The notes under the pieces: generated by a model
Told to the model about the DNA's origin: nothing
The model's input: the letters and a program-made list of their open reading frames with translations, nothing else
Database searches by the model: none
Program-made: the position numbers and the translations under genes
Shown: positions 1-7,019 of the stretch, one piece after another
How positions within the stretch are numbered: the stretch's first letter is position 1
Layout: each line of letters opens with the position of its first letter
Source of the DNA: Candidatus Njordarchaeota archaeon
GTDB lineage: Archaea; Asgardarchaeota; Njordarchaeia; Njordarchaeales; Njordarchaeaceae
DNA length: 10,072 bases
Assembly: GCA_029856055.1 (NCBI GenBank)
Contig: JAHQWF010000117.1
Location: 1 to 10,072, forward strand
Reading direction: 5' to 3'

Positions 1-5
1 GTATT

Positions 6-11
6 AGGTGA
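6..11 (+). promoter_or_regulatory. Ribosome-binding site deciding a TTG start
   Basis: AGGTGA matches the archaeal Shine-Dalgarno consensus (complement of the 16S 3' end) and stands six bases before TTG at 18. This selects TTG over the downstream ATG codons. Confidence 0.6.
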
Positions 12-17
12 CTATAA

Positions 18-785
18 TTGGTTTCAGAAGAAATAATGATGAGAAAGTTACAAGAGGTTGGCTGGCCATCCCCAGTAACAATTAAATGCGTTAAATTTGA
101 TTTGAATGCTATTGTTTCAATAATAGAGCATTCCCATAAAGTTAAAGCATTCTATGCGGAACTGGTGCGATGGCTAATAGAAAGTGAGGGGAAACCCACA
201 TTTAGAAAAGTTACTGGAATAGAAATAGATGATGATATTAGAAAGGCTATGTTTGGTGAGATAAGCAGTAAAGAAGCGATAAAAAATCTAATAGATTATT
301 TTGCGAAATCAGCACCGGGGCAACTAATTAATTTTTCAAAAACTATTCTTGAAGAAGAAATAGCAAATTACGTTAAATATTACGTTACAAAAAATAAGCC
401 ACCAGAAACGATTCTATGCGATAAATTAAAAGATAATGGAATATACACTATAGCTCTTATTGAGGATACTCAAGAATATGGACCTGTTTGCAAATTTATA
501 ATTAATCCGCAAGGTTTGCTACAAAAACTCGTTGAGGAGCCGGCGGGGACAGCTGAATTTGCCACAGTATCTAAAATAACGGAGTGGATTATTTCAAATA
601 CAAGCGAGACCATATTATTTGGTGTTGATAACGAGTTAGAGCCAAAGAAAGTGCTGTTAGCAAGTACATCATTTGAAAATAAAGAAAGGGTACTAGATAT
701 TCTTAATAGCTTGATGAACAAAATAAAGGATAGAATCTCATTCGACAAATTCTATCTAATAAATGTTTTACTAGGATTACTATAG
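18..785 (+). CDS. Hypothetical protein, 255 aa, family not recognised
   Basis: I do not recognise this protein and assign no function. The TTG start is chosen because AGGTGA at 6-11 lies six bases before it, the same spacing as at other starts here; the ATG codons at 36 and 39 would be about 24 bases away. No signal peptide, membrane segment or known motif is visible. It looks soluble and mixed alpha/beta: charged helices at about residues 30-55, 72-97 and 108-124, strand-like stretches at 142-148, 156-162 and 198-203, and a helix at 221-238, ending in a hydrophobic tail (LINVLLGLL). It has three cysteines (24, 134, 158) with no metal-site spacing. Codon use matches the neighbours. It converges on the malic enzyme gene with 49 bases between the two stops. 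I am confident it is a real gene because of its length, ribosome-binding site and normal composition. Confidence 0.8.
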   Translation: MVSEEIMMRKLQEVGWPSPVTIKCVKFDLNAIVSIIEHSHKVKAFYAELVRWLIESEGKPTFRKVTGIEIDDDIRKAMFGEISSKEAIKNLIDYFAKSAPGQLINFSKTILEEEIANYVKYYVTKNKPPETILCDKLKDNGIYTIALIEDTQEYGPVCKFIINPQGLLQKLVEEPAGTAEFATVSKITEWIISNTSETILFGVDNELEPKKVLLASTSFENKERVLDILNSLMNKIKDRISFDKFYLINVLLGLL

Positions 786-798
786 TAAGTGCATGTCT

Positions 799-831
799 AA
801 AAACTCTTTAAATAAAAAATTGAGATAAAAA
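799..831 (-). terminator. T-rich terminator of the malic enzyme gene
   Basis: Read on the minus strand just after the malic enzyme stop codon there are three T runs: five Ts at 831-827, six at 819-814 and five at 803-799. Archaeal RNA polymerase terminates at such runs without a hairpin. No comparable run is seen on the plus strand for the gene ending at 785. Confidence 0.55.
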
Positions 832-834
832 TGT

Positions 835-2205
835 TTATTTAGTTCTATGATATATTGCTCTGATTTCTTCAGGTATATGCTTTATTAAATCATTCTTAAT
901 CAATATATTGATGATGTCCTGAGATTGCTTAATTATAGTTTTAGCTCTCTCGTATTCTTCCTTCCAAGTTGTCTTTATCCTAGCTACACCCTGTTTTATA
1001 GATTGCATTGCTGCAGCAGCGGCCTCATATGGGAATACTTCCCACTCAACCATTCTCGGTATTATGTAATTTTCGTGAATTCCTTTCTCCTCGGCAAATT
1101 TTGCTAATGCGTCGCCAGCTGCTATACACATCTCGTCAGTAACGGTTTTTGCCATAACATCCAATGCTCCTCTAAATATCGCGGGGAACCCTAAACTATT
1201 ATTTACCTGGTTAGGGAAATCACTTCTGCCAGTTGCTACTATACGTGCTCCTGCCTCCTTAGCTTCCCATGGCCAGATCTCTGGAATAGGGTTAGCACAT
1301 GCAAAAACAATAGCATCATCATTCATCACTTCGATATCTTCTTTCTTGATTACTCCAGGACCAGGTTTGCTCATCGCAATTAACACATCAGCTCCTTTTA
1401 GAGCATCTCTCAATCCACCTCTTATTCCCTCTTTATTCGTATTATACGCCCACCACTCCTTATATGTATTTTTAACGTCTTCTCTGTGAGGTCCTAGTAC
1501 TCCATGACTATCAACAATAACAATGTTACCAGGTTTAGCACCCGCGAGTAATAAGACATCAGCTGTCTTTTTATTAGCGGCTCCGAAACCAAAGAAAACT
1601 ATCTTTACTTCATCTAGTTTTTTACCCACTATTTTTAAAGCATTTTTTAACCCAGCGTAAGCTACCGTGGCAGTTCCCTGTTGATCATCATGCCATACAC
1701 ATATGTTCAATTCTTTTCTAGCACGCTTTAATACATCAAAGCACTTAGGTTTCTCTATATCCTCTAAATTGATAGCACCAAAATTAGGTTCAATCCATTT
1801 CAAGAACTGAACTATTTCGTCAGCTGTCTTAGCATTCGTAACGAGCGGAAATGCGTCGACACCACCTAGATATTTGAATAGTACAGCTTTACCCTCCATA
1901 ACCGGTAATCCGGCCTCGGGACCTATATTGCCTAGACCAAGAATCCTGCTACCATCACTAACTACTGCTACGTAATTCCATCTATTAGTGTATCTCCAAA
2001 CTTCCTCTTTATCCTCATGTATTTTCCTACAAGGTTCTGCGACTCCTGGAGTATATATCCATGCGAAGTCATCATAGCTTTCTATGGCGCATTTTGGCAA
2101 CACCATCAATTTACCTTTGTAGAAGTCATGCAGCTTTAAAGCTATTTCCTTCCATACCAGGGCTTTTTTCAATAATTCTTCTTTTGTAACTTTTTTCTCG
2201 ACCAT
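835..2205 (-). CDS. Malic enzyme (malate dehydrogenase, oxaloacetate-decarboxylating), 456 aa
   Basis: A cytosolic enzyme that oxidatively decarboxylates malate to pyruvate and CO2 with NAD(P)+ and a divalent metal, linking C4 acids to pyruvate. All hallmarks of the family are visible: catalytic Tyr51 in YTPGVAEPC, VSDGSRILGLGNIG at 82-95, catalytic Lys106 in MEGKAVLF, metal ligands Glu148/Asp149 in NLEDIEKP and the Asp pair 173-174 in DDQQGTA. A dinucleotide-binding GFGAAN follows at 206-211, then ANPIPE at 304-309 and SDFPNQVNNSLGFPAIFRGA at 328-347. An acidic Asp232 after the second strand of the nucleotide fold could favour NAD, but I cannot settle the cofactor. It is complete and of the short prokaryotic type, with no phosphotransacetylase domain, and a helical tail (about 410-456) that makes it slightly longer than typical. 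The ATG lacks a clear ribosome-binding site, fitting a short leader. It is divergent from hyuA. Confidence 0.95.
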   Translation of the reverse strand: MVEKKVTKEELLKKALVWKEIALKLHDFYKGKLMVLPKCAIESYDDFAWIYTPGVAEPCRKIHEDKEEVWRYTNRWNYVAVVSDGSRILGLGNIGPEAGLPVMEGKAVLFKYLGGVDAFPLVTNAKTADEIVQFLKWIEPNFGAINLEDIEKPKCFDVLKRARKELNICVWHDDQQGTATVAYAGLKNALKIVGKKLDEVKIVFFGFGAANKKTADVLLLAGAKPGNIVIVDSHGVLGPHREDVKNTYKEWWAYNTNKEGIRGGLRDALKGADVLIAMSKPGPGVIKKEDIEVMNDDAIVFACANPIPEIWPWEAKEAGARIVATGRSDFPNQVNNSLGFPAIFRGALDVMAKTVTDEMCIAAGDALAKFAEEKGIHENYIIPRMVEWEVFPYEAAAAAMQSIKQGVARIKTTWKEEYERAKTIIKQSQDIINILIKNDLIKHIPEEIRAIYHRTK

Positions 2206-2232
2206 TTAGAACGCCTATCAATATCTTTCACT

Positions 2233-2259
2233 AAATATATATACATGAGCTGATTTATA
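2233..2259 (-). promoter_or_regulatory. Candidate promoter of the malic enzyme gene (TATA elements)
   Basis: On the minus strand a TATATATATTT-like stretch covers about 2233-2244, roughly 33 bases before the ATG, so transcription would start only about 8 bases upstream of it. This fits the missing Shine-Dalgarno motif. A second candidate, TATAAAT at 2253-2259, would give a leader of about 26 bases. The sequence alone does not decide between them. Confidence 0.4.
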
Positions 2260-2286
2260 CTTATGATGTGTATATTTTACCAATAG

Positions 2287-2320
2287 TATATAATATCTAA
2301 AAAATGTAAAAGCTAAATAT
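2287..2320 (+). promoter_or_regulatory. Candidate promoter of hyuAB (TATA elements)
   Basis: TATATAAT at 2287-2294 is the best TATA-box match on the plus strand and would place the start of transcription near 2316, leaving a leader of about 50 bases. A weaker box, TAAATAT at 2314-2320, would put it near 2342. Both lie in the region shared with the divergent malic enzyme gene. Confidence 0.35.
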
Positions 2321-2333
2321 GACTTATCTAGCC

Positions 2334-2349
2334 ATACCTTTTGAGGTAT
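2334..2349 (+). repeat. Small inverted repeat in the hyuA leader
   Basis: ATACCT at 2334-2339 and AGGTAT at 2344-2349 are exact reverse complements around a four-base loop, ending six bases before the AAGTGA ribosome-binding motif at 2355-2360. It could be an operator half-site pair or a weak RNA hairpin. A six-base stem is short enough to arise by chance. Confidence 0.3.
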
Positions 2350-2366
2350 TCAATAAGTGAATTAAT

Positions 2367-4469
2367 TTGAGTTCAAGATACAGAATAGGTATTGATATTG
2401 GAGGAACTTTCACGGATATAGTTGTATTTGACAAGGAAATAGGAGATTTTAAACTCGTTAAAAAGATTTCAACTACCCCAGCAGATCCTTCTAGAGCTGT
2501 GATTGAAGCTTTAAGGGGTTTCTCTAGAGATATACTGGATTCAGTTGAATTCATTATCCATGCAACAACTATCGCTACAAATGCATTATTAGGTCAAGAA
2601 GGATTAGAACTACCAAGGACAGCTCTAATAACAACCAAGGGATTTAGAGACATATTAGAAATAGGGAGACAGAGAAGACCAGAGTTATACAACTTATTCT
2701 TTGAAAGACCAAAGTCTCTTATACCTAGACACTATAGATTTGAGATTGATGAACGGATGAATCATAATGGCGATATAATTAAGGGAATCAATATTATGGA
2801 TTTAGATAAAATCGTGGAAAGGCTAATTAAGCATGATATAAAAAGCGTAGCTGTTTCATTGCTTCATTCTTATGCAAATCCAGAACACGAAAAAATTATA
2901 GAGAATGAATTGATTAGACGTATAAAAAGTATTTATATATCTGTAAGCCATAAGGTGGATCCCGAGCACAGAGAGTTTGAGAGAACTAGTACAACTGTTA
3001 TAAATGCTGTTTTAATGCCTATAGTAACTAGATACCTTAGAAATCTCGAGAAAAAAATTAACAATTTGACTAGAACTAAGATCTTCATTATGCAGAGTAG
3101 CGGGGGTATAGAATCTATCGGGAATGCTAGTAGATTACCAGTTAGTATTATTGAGAGTGGTCCAGCTAGCGGAGTAATGGCGACAAAATACTTACTTGAG
3201 ATAATTGGTAGAAGTGATGCTTTGAGTTTTGATATGGGAGGCACAACCGCTAAAGCAGGAGCAGTGATCAATTTTCAACCTATAATAACAACTGAGTATG
3301 AAGTTGGAGGAAAAGTTCACGTAGGTAGAATAATTAAGGGTAGTGGTTATCCTATTAGATTTCCATTTATTGATTTAGCTGAGGTCTCTGCTGGAGGAGG
3401 TTCAATTATATGGGTTGATGAGGGTGGTGCGTTAAGGGTAGGACCAATTAGTGCTGGGGCTGAACCTGGCCCGGCATGTTATGGTAAGGGTGGTGAGAAA
3501 CCTACTATAACAGATGCTCACTTGATTTTAGGGAGATTAAATAAGAAATATCTTTTGGATGGTGATCTGAAGATATATTTCGATTTGGCTAAGGAGAGTT
3601 TTAGAAAGAACATATATAATTTAGTTAATCTGGATCCTGTTGAAGCAGCTATAGGGGCTCTTAAGATAGCTAATTCACTGATGAGTAAGATAATGAGGAT
3701 TGTGTCTGTTGAAAGAGGGATTAATCCAAGTGATTTGATCCTCGTTGCTTTTGGTGGAGCAGGTCCTATGCATGCATGTAGTCTGGCTGAGGAACTCAAT
3801 ATGAAGGAGATTTTGATTCCTAGATCTCCTGGACTTTTCTCAGCCATAGGTTTACTGTCAGTTGATTTCAAACATACATTGATTAAGTCAATTAGAAAAA
3901 CAATTGATTCATTATCTTTCGATGAATTAGAAAACATATTTAGACGCCTTGAGGAGACTGGTAAAAAGATATTGTTGTCAGAAGGTATAAGCAAAGAAAA
4001 TATGATATTTAATAGGTTTATTGATGCTAGATATCTAGGCCAAGGATATGAACTAATTATTCCAGCCAACGGAATTAACTCTGAAAACTATGCTTATCTC
4101 ATATCTAATAGGTTTCACAATGCCCATGAAAGAAAATACGGTTATTCATTAGTTGATGAGAAAGTTGAGGTCGTCAACGCTAGATTAGATGTCATAGGAC
4201 TAATAAACAAGCCTAAGTTACGTTTAATGAGAACTAGAAAAAATAAAGCTATTGAACCATTTGCAAAAAGGGAAGCTTATTTTGAGTCTATTGATGAATT
4301 CATTGAAGTACCCGTTTTTAAAAGAATACAGCTAAGTCCTGGCGTCAAGCTCAATGGCCCAGTTATTATTGAGCAATATGACTCAACTATAATTGTGGAG
4401 GAAGACTGGCAACTAATAGTTGATAATTACGGTAACTTATTAATTACTAAGCAGAGTGGTGATAATTGA
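2367..4469 (+). CDS. hyuA: Hydantoinase/5-oxoprolinase family protein, HyuA-type subunit, 700 aa
   Basis: ATP-binding subunit of an ATP-hydrolysing hydantoinase/oxoprolinase, a cytosolic enzyme family that activates and opens cyclic amides. The N-terminal Hydant_A_N-type part has the ASKHA-fold phosphate-1 motif DIGGTFTD at 10-17, HATTIATNALL at 65-75 and VSLLHSYANPEHE at 163-175. The central hydantoinase A domain shows SHKVDPEHREFERTSTTVINA at 194-214, MQSSGGI at 242-248, ESGPASGV at 263-270 and a second nucleotide-site motif FDMGGTTAK at 288-296. It continues with SAGGGSI at 341-347, GAEPGPACYG at 364-373 and VAFGGAGPMHA at 460-470. The C-terminal domain includes ARYLGQGYEL at 554-563. Length is normal for the family. 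The TTG start has AAGTGA six bases upstream (2355-2360). Its stop codon overlaps the hyuB ATG by one base, so the two subunits are translationally coupled. The substrate (N-methylhydantoin, 5-oxoproline or other) cannot be read from sequence. Confidence 0.95.
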   Translation: MSSRYRIGIDIGGTFTDIVVFDKEIGDFKLVKKISTTPADPSRAVIEALRGFSRDILDSVEFIIHATTIATNALLGQEGLELPRTALITTKGFRDILEIGRQRRPELYNLFFERPKSLIPRHYRFEIDERMNHNGDIIKGINIMDLDKIVERLIKHDIKSVAVSLLHSYANPEHEKIIENELIRRIKSIYISVSHKVDPEHREFERTSTTVINAVLMPIVTRYLRNLEKKINNLTRTKIFIMQSSGGIESIGNASRLPVSIIESGPASGVMATKYLLEIIGRSDALSFDMGGTTAKAGAVINFQPIITTEYEVGGKVHVGRIIKGSGYPIRFPFIDLAEVSAGGGSIIWVDEGGALRVGPISAGAEPGPACYGKGGEKPTITDAHLILGRLNKKYLLDGDLKIYFDLAKESFRKNIYNLVNLDPVEAAIGALKIANSLMSKIMRIVSVERGINPSDLILVAFGGAGPMHACSLAEELNMKEILIPRSPGLFSAIGLLSVDFKHTLIKSIRKTIDSLSFDELENIFRRLEETGKKILLSEGISKENMIFNRFIDARYLGQGYELIIPANGINSENYAYLISNRFHNAHERKYGYSLVDEKVEVVNARLDVIGLINKPKLRLMRTRKNKAIEPFAKREAYFESIDEFIEVPVFKRIQLSPGVKLNGPVIIEQYDSTIIVEEDWQLIVDNYGNLLITKQSGDN

Positions 4470-4471
4470 TG
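4458..4471 (+). promoter_or_regulatory. Coupled hyuA stop / hyuB start junction
   Basis: GGTGA (4458-4462), a six-base spacer, then TGATG at 4467-4471, where the hyuA stop TGA and hyuB ATG share one A. This indicates translational coupling and balanced subunit synthesis, and decides the hyuB start against the TTG three bases upstream. Confidence 0.6.
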
Positions 4472-6121
4472 GATATAATCACAATGGAGATAATTCGTGG
4501 ATCGCTAGAATATACTGCTGAAGAAATGGGTATTGCACTAAGAAATTCAGCTTATAGCACTAATATTAAGGAGAGGATGGATCATAGCTGTGCTATATTC
4601 GATAATAAGGGGAGATTGATCACTCAAGCAGAACACATACCGGTTCATCTAGGTGCTATGCCATTAGCGGTTAAAAGCATCATCAAAGATGTAGAAGATT
4701 TCAATGAGGGAGACTACATAATTTTTAATGATCCATACTATGGCGGTACTCACTTACCAGATATAACACTAGTAACACCTTTTTTCTATAATGGGGAGCT
4801 ACTTGGTTTTTTAGCAAATAGAGCACACCACAGTGATATAGGTGGTAAGATTCCTGGTTCTATGCCAGGAGATGCGATTGAGATATTCGAAGAAGGCTTG
4901 ATAATACCACCTATAAAATTAATTAAGAGAGGCATTTTGAACAGAGATGTTCTAAAACTAATCCTTTCCAATTCGAGAACGCCAAAAATCAGAAAAGGGG
5001 ACATAATGGCTCAAATAGCTGCTAATAATATTGGTCTAGATAGACTAAAAAAACTTGTATCTAAATTTGGGACAAAGAGATTTATGGAAAGTATTGAAGC
5101 TGTATTAAATTATTCTGAAAGAAGAATGCGTAAGGCTATAAGTAAGATACCAAGTAAGACCGTCTATGCCGAGGATTACCTCGATGATTCGGGTATAGTT
5201 AATAAGCCTATTAAGATAGCTGTTGAGGTAAAAGTGAAAAAGACAGAATTAATATTTGATTTCTCAAAATCAGATGCTGAAGTGGATGGATCTATTAACG
5301 CTCCATTTGCGGTGACTTTATCAGCATCTTACTTTGTTTTAAGATCTATAACTGACCCAACAATACCAGCAAACGATGGTACATATCGACCACTAAAAGT
5401 AATAACTAAGAAAGGCACAGTGGTTGATTCTACTTTTCCAAGAGCTGTCGCGGGAGGCAATGTTGAGACATCACAGAGAATAGTTGATGTCTTGTTTAAA
5501 GCTTTTTCAGAGATATTACCAGATAAAGTTCCAGCAGCGAGTCAGGGGACCATGAACAATATCGTTATTGGCGGCATTGATCCAAGAACAGGTGAACAAT
5601 ACACATTCTATGAGACAATAGGTGGTGGGTTTGGTGCTAGGAAAGGCAAGGATGGGGTTGATGGAGTGCATTCCAACATGACTAATACAATGAATACTCC
5701 CATTGAAGAGATTGAGAAGAGGTATCCTATAATGATACTCAAGTATGAGTTGAGGAAAAATAGTGGAGGATTAGGTAAATGGAGAGGAGGGCTTGGAATT
5801 ATTAGAGCGTATAAAATACTTGGAGATGGAATGTTGAGTGTTTTAGGAGATAGACATAAGTTCAAGCCTTGGGGCCTATTTGGTGGTAAACCAGGATTCA
5901 GTGGAAGATATTATATTATAAGAAATGGAAGAGAAATAATGCTCAGGAGTAAATGCAGTGTAAAGTTGCTTAAAGGAGACATTGTTGTGATAGAAACTCC
6001 TGGCGGTGGTGGTTACGGAGATCCCGTAGAGAGAGATATTGAGTTAATTCGTAAAGATGTATTGGAGGAGAAATATGATAAAGATTTTATTAGAATAGCT
6101 CTAGGTATTGAACTAGATTAA
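4469..6121 (+). CDS. hyuB: Hydantoinase/5-oxoprolinase family protein, HyuB-type subunit, 550 aa
   Basis: Partner subunit of HyuA in the ATP-dependent hydantoinase/oxoprolinase complex. Hydantoinase B features run the whole length: SAYSTNIKERMDHSCAIFD at 27-45, EHIPVHLGAMP at 55-65, NDPYYGGTHLPD at 87-98, RAHHSDIGG at 118-126 and GSMPGDA at 130-136. They continue with INAPFAVT at 276-283, GGNVETSQRI at 329-338, YETIGGGFGA at 381-390, SGGLGKWRGGLG at 432-443, LGDRHKFKPWGLFGG at 459-473 and the glycine-rich ETPGGGGYGDP at 509-519. The Asp/His residues at 88, 95, 120, 121 and 123 are probable metal ligands (inference). I chose ATG 4469 rather than TTG 4466 because GGTGA at 4458-4462 then has the six-base spacing used at neighbouring starts, giving a TGATG overlap with hyuA. 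No small third subunit of the acetone-carboxylase gamma type follows, which argues against a carboxylase. The 3' end overlaps the convergent gene by 9 bases. Confidence 0.94.
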   Translation: MDIITMEIIRGSLEYTAEEMGIALRNSAYSTNIKERMDHSCAIFDNKGRLITQAEHIPVHLGAMPLAVKSIIKDVEDFNEGDYIIFNDPYYGGTHLPDITLVTPFFYNGELLGFLANRAHHSDIGGKIPGSMPGDAIEIFEEGLIIPPIKLIKRGILNRDVLKLILSNSRTPKIRKGDIMAQIAANNIGLDRLKKLVSKFGTKRFMESIEAVLNYSERRMRKAISKIPSKTVYAEDYLDDSGIVNKPIKIAVEVKVKKTELIFDFSKSDAEVDGSINAPFAVTLSASYFVLRSITDPTIPANDGTYRPLKVITKKGTVVDSTFPRAVAGGNVETSQRIVDVLFKAFSEILPDKVPAASQGTMNNIVIGGIDPRTGEQYTFYETIGGGFGARKGKDGVDGVHSNMTNTMNTPIEEIEKRYPIMILKYELRKNSGGLGKWRGGLGIIRAYKILGDGMLSVLGDRHKFKPWGLFGGKPGFSGRYYIIRNGREIMLRSKCSVKLLKGDIVVIETPGGGGYGDPVERDIELIRKDVLEEKYDKDFIRIALGIELD

Positions 6122-6823
6122 CTTAACAAAGAAATATTGAGGGAATTCTACAGATCCAATATATTTTCTTGTGATTACTTCAATGGCTTCCTTCCAAGAT
6201 TTCTCTTCACTTACTTCTGGGTAAAGATTCAAGATTTTGTCTCCAACGTTAAAGGAATCAAAGCGCTCTTCGTACTCATATCCCTCCACTAGCACAGGTA
6301 CTATCATGTCAGCTTTCTCAAATAAATACCTGGAAACTTCGTCTCGATTATTAATACAGTCTTCCCAAGAAGTCTTAGGTTTCATAAGTAATATATGAAC
6401 TTCGTTACCTCTCTTACTAACAACACCAATGGATTTAGCGTTAAGTTCACTAGCTATTTTTAGATCTTTGTGAAGTATGTGAGGCGGTATTGTTGGCCAG
6501 CTTCTGACAACTCCCATCACATTTGTTATCCCTTTGTTATAGATTTCCTCAATTATTTTATATGTAGAGTAGCTATGAACGATATTAACATTATAGTCCC
6601 GATCTATTATGAAATATCTTTCATGAAATAAGTTTTCTAAATAATTCTCGTCGTAGCGAGCGAGAAATCTATCTAGGAGTTCTCCTTTATATCCATAAAC
6701 TATTAGATCTCTCATTGATTCATCAACCAAAATTTTCTCTTTAGGTTCCTCCACGTAATCGATAATTCTTGAAAATATTAATCTATATATCCTTGAAAGT
6801 ATCTTCTCACGCATATTAATCAT
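6113..6823 (-). CDS. Hypothetical protein, about 236 aa, family not recognised
   Basis: I do not recognise this family and assign no function. The frame stays open to a GTG at 6868 (251 aa), but I prefer ATG 6823. GTGA lies five bases before it on the minus strand (6832-6829), and a TATA-like ATATTATAA at about 6855-6863 would start transcription near 6835, inside the longer version. No signal peptide or sure membrane segment is present. The N-terminal about 25 residues are basic and hydrophobic (KILSRIYRLIFSRII, 7-21). The rest alternates strands and helices (IVYGYKGELL at 41-50, YFIIDRDYNVNIVHSY at 70-85, SIGVVSKRGNEVHILLMKP at 131-149, MIVPVLVEGYEYEE at 173-186), suggesting a soluble alpha/beta protein. 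There is one cysteine (156) and no recognisable catalytic motif. It is convergent with hyuB, overlapping its last 9 bases, and divergent from the GNAT fusion gene. Codon use matches its neighbours. Confidence 0.75.
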   Translation of the reverse strand: MINMREKILSRIYRLIFSRIIDYVEEPKEKILVDESMRDLIVYGYKGELLDRFLARYDENYLENLFHERYFIIDRDYNVNIVHSYSTYKIIEEIYNKGITNVMGVVRSWPTIPPHILHKDLKIASELNAKSIGVVSKRGNEVHILLMKPKTSWEDCINNRDEVSRYLFEKADMIVPVLVEGYEYEERFDSFNVGDKILNLYPEVSEEKSWKEAIEVITRKYIGSVEFPQYFFVKLI

Positions 6824-6828
6824 CCATG

Positions 6829-6863
6829 TCACTATGAAATTCTCCCTAATAATGTTATAATAT
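6829..6863 (-). promoter_or_regulatory. Candidate promoter and ribosome-binding site of the minus-strand hypothetical gene
   Basis: On the minus strand, ATATTATAA at about 6863-6855 resembles a TATA box and is followed, around one promoter length later, by AGTGA at 6833-6829 and ATG at 6823. This ordered set favours the shorter protein. An upstream AT-rich box near 6890 could serve the longer GTG start. Confidence 0.35.
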
Positions 6864-6946
6864 TTCACAGAAATATTTTCAATTATGAATATTTAATTAC
6901 TAGATCTTAAAAATCCTCCAAAGCCATTAATTGTTTATCATAATTT

Positions 6947-6975
6947 AAAAGGATACTTTATAATAAATTTATAAT
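6947..6975 (+). promoter_or_regulatory. Candidate promoter of the GNAT fusion gene, duplicated TATA box
   Basis: TTTATAAT occurs twice, at 6957-6964 and 6968-6975, 11 bases apart. The first has a purine-rich BRE-like AAAAGGA at 6947-6953. Predicted start sites lie near 6985 and 6997, upstream of the GTG at 7020 and close to the TTG at 6999. Confidence 0.4.
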
Positions 6976-7019
6976 TTAATAGATTTTAATTAATAAATTT
7001 GTTCTTAAAAGGATTTATT

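Noticed and set aside
36..42. ATGATGA resembling a C box of an archaeal C/D guide RNA
   Set aside because: No CTGA D box or paired C'/D' boxes at suitable distance, and the bases are the start of a convincing coding region.
2263..2269. ATGATGT resembling a C box in the malic enzyme/hyuA intergenic region
   Set aside because: No D box follows within 80 bases; the region is better explained as divergent promoters.
3518..4069. Long open frame on the minus strand within hyuA (183 codons)
   Set aside because: It is antisense to an unmistakable hyuA coding region, has low-complexity Leu/Ile/Ser composition and no recognisable protein motif.
2367..6121. Acetone or acetophenone carboxylase as the identity of the hyuAB pair
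   Set aside because: These enzymes need extra subunits, such as a small gamma subunit, which are absent; the pair is directly followed by an unrelated gene on the opposite strand.
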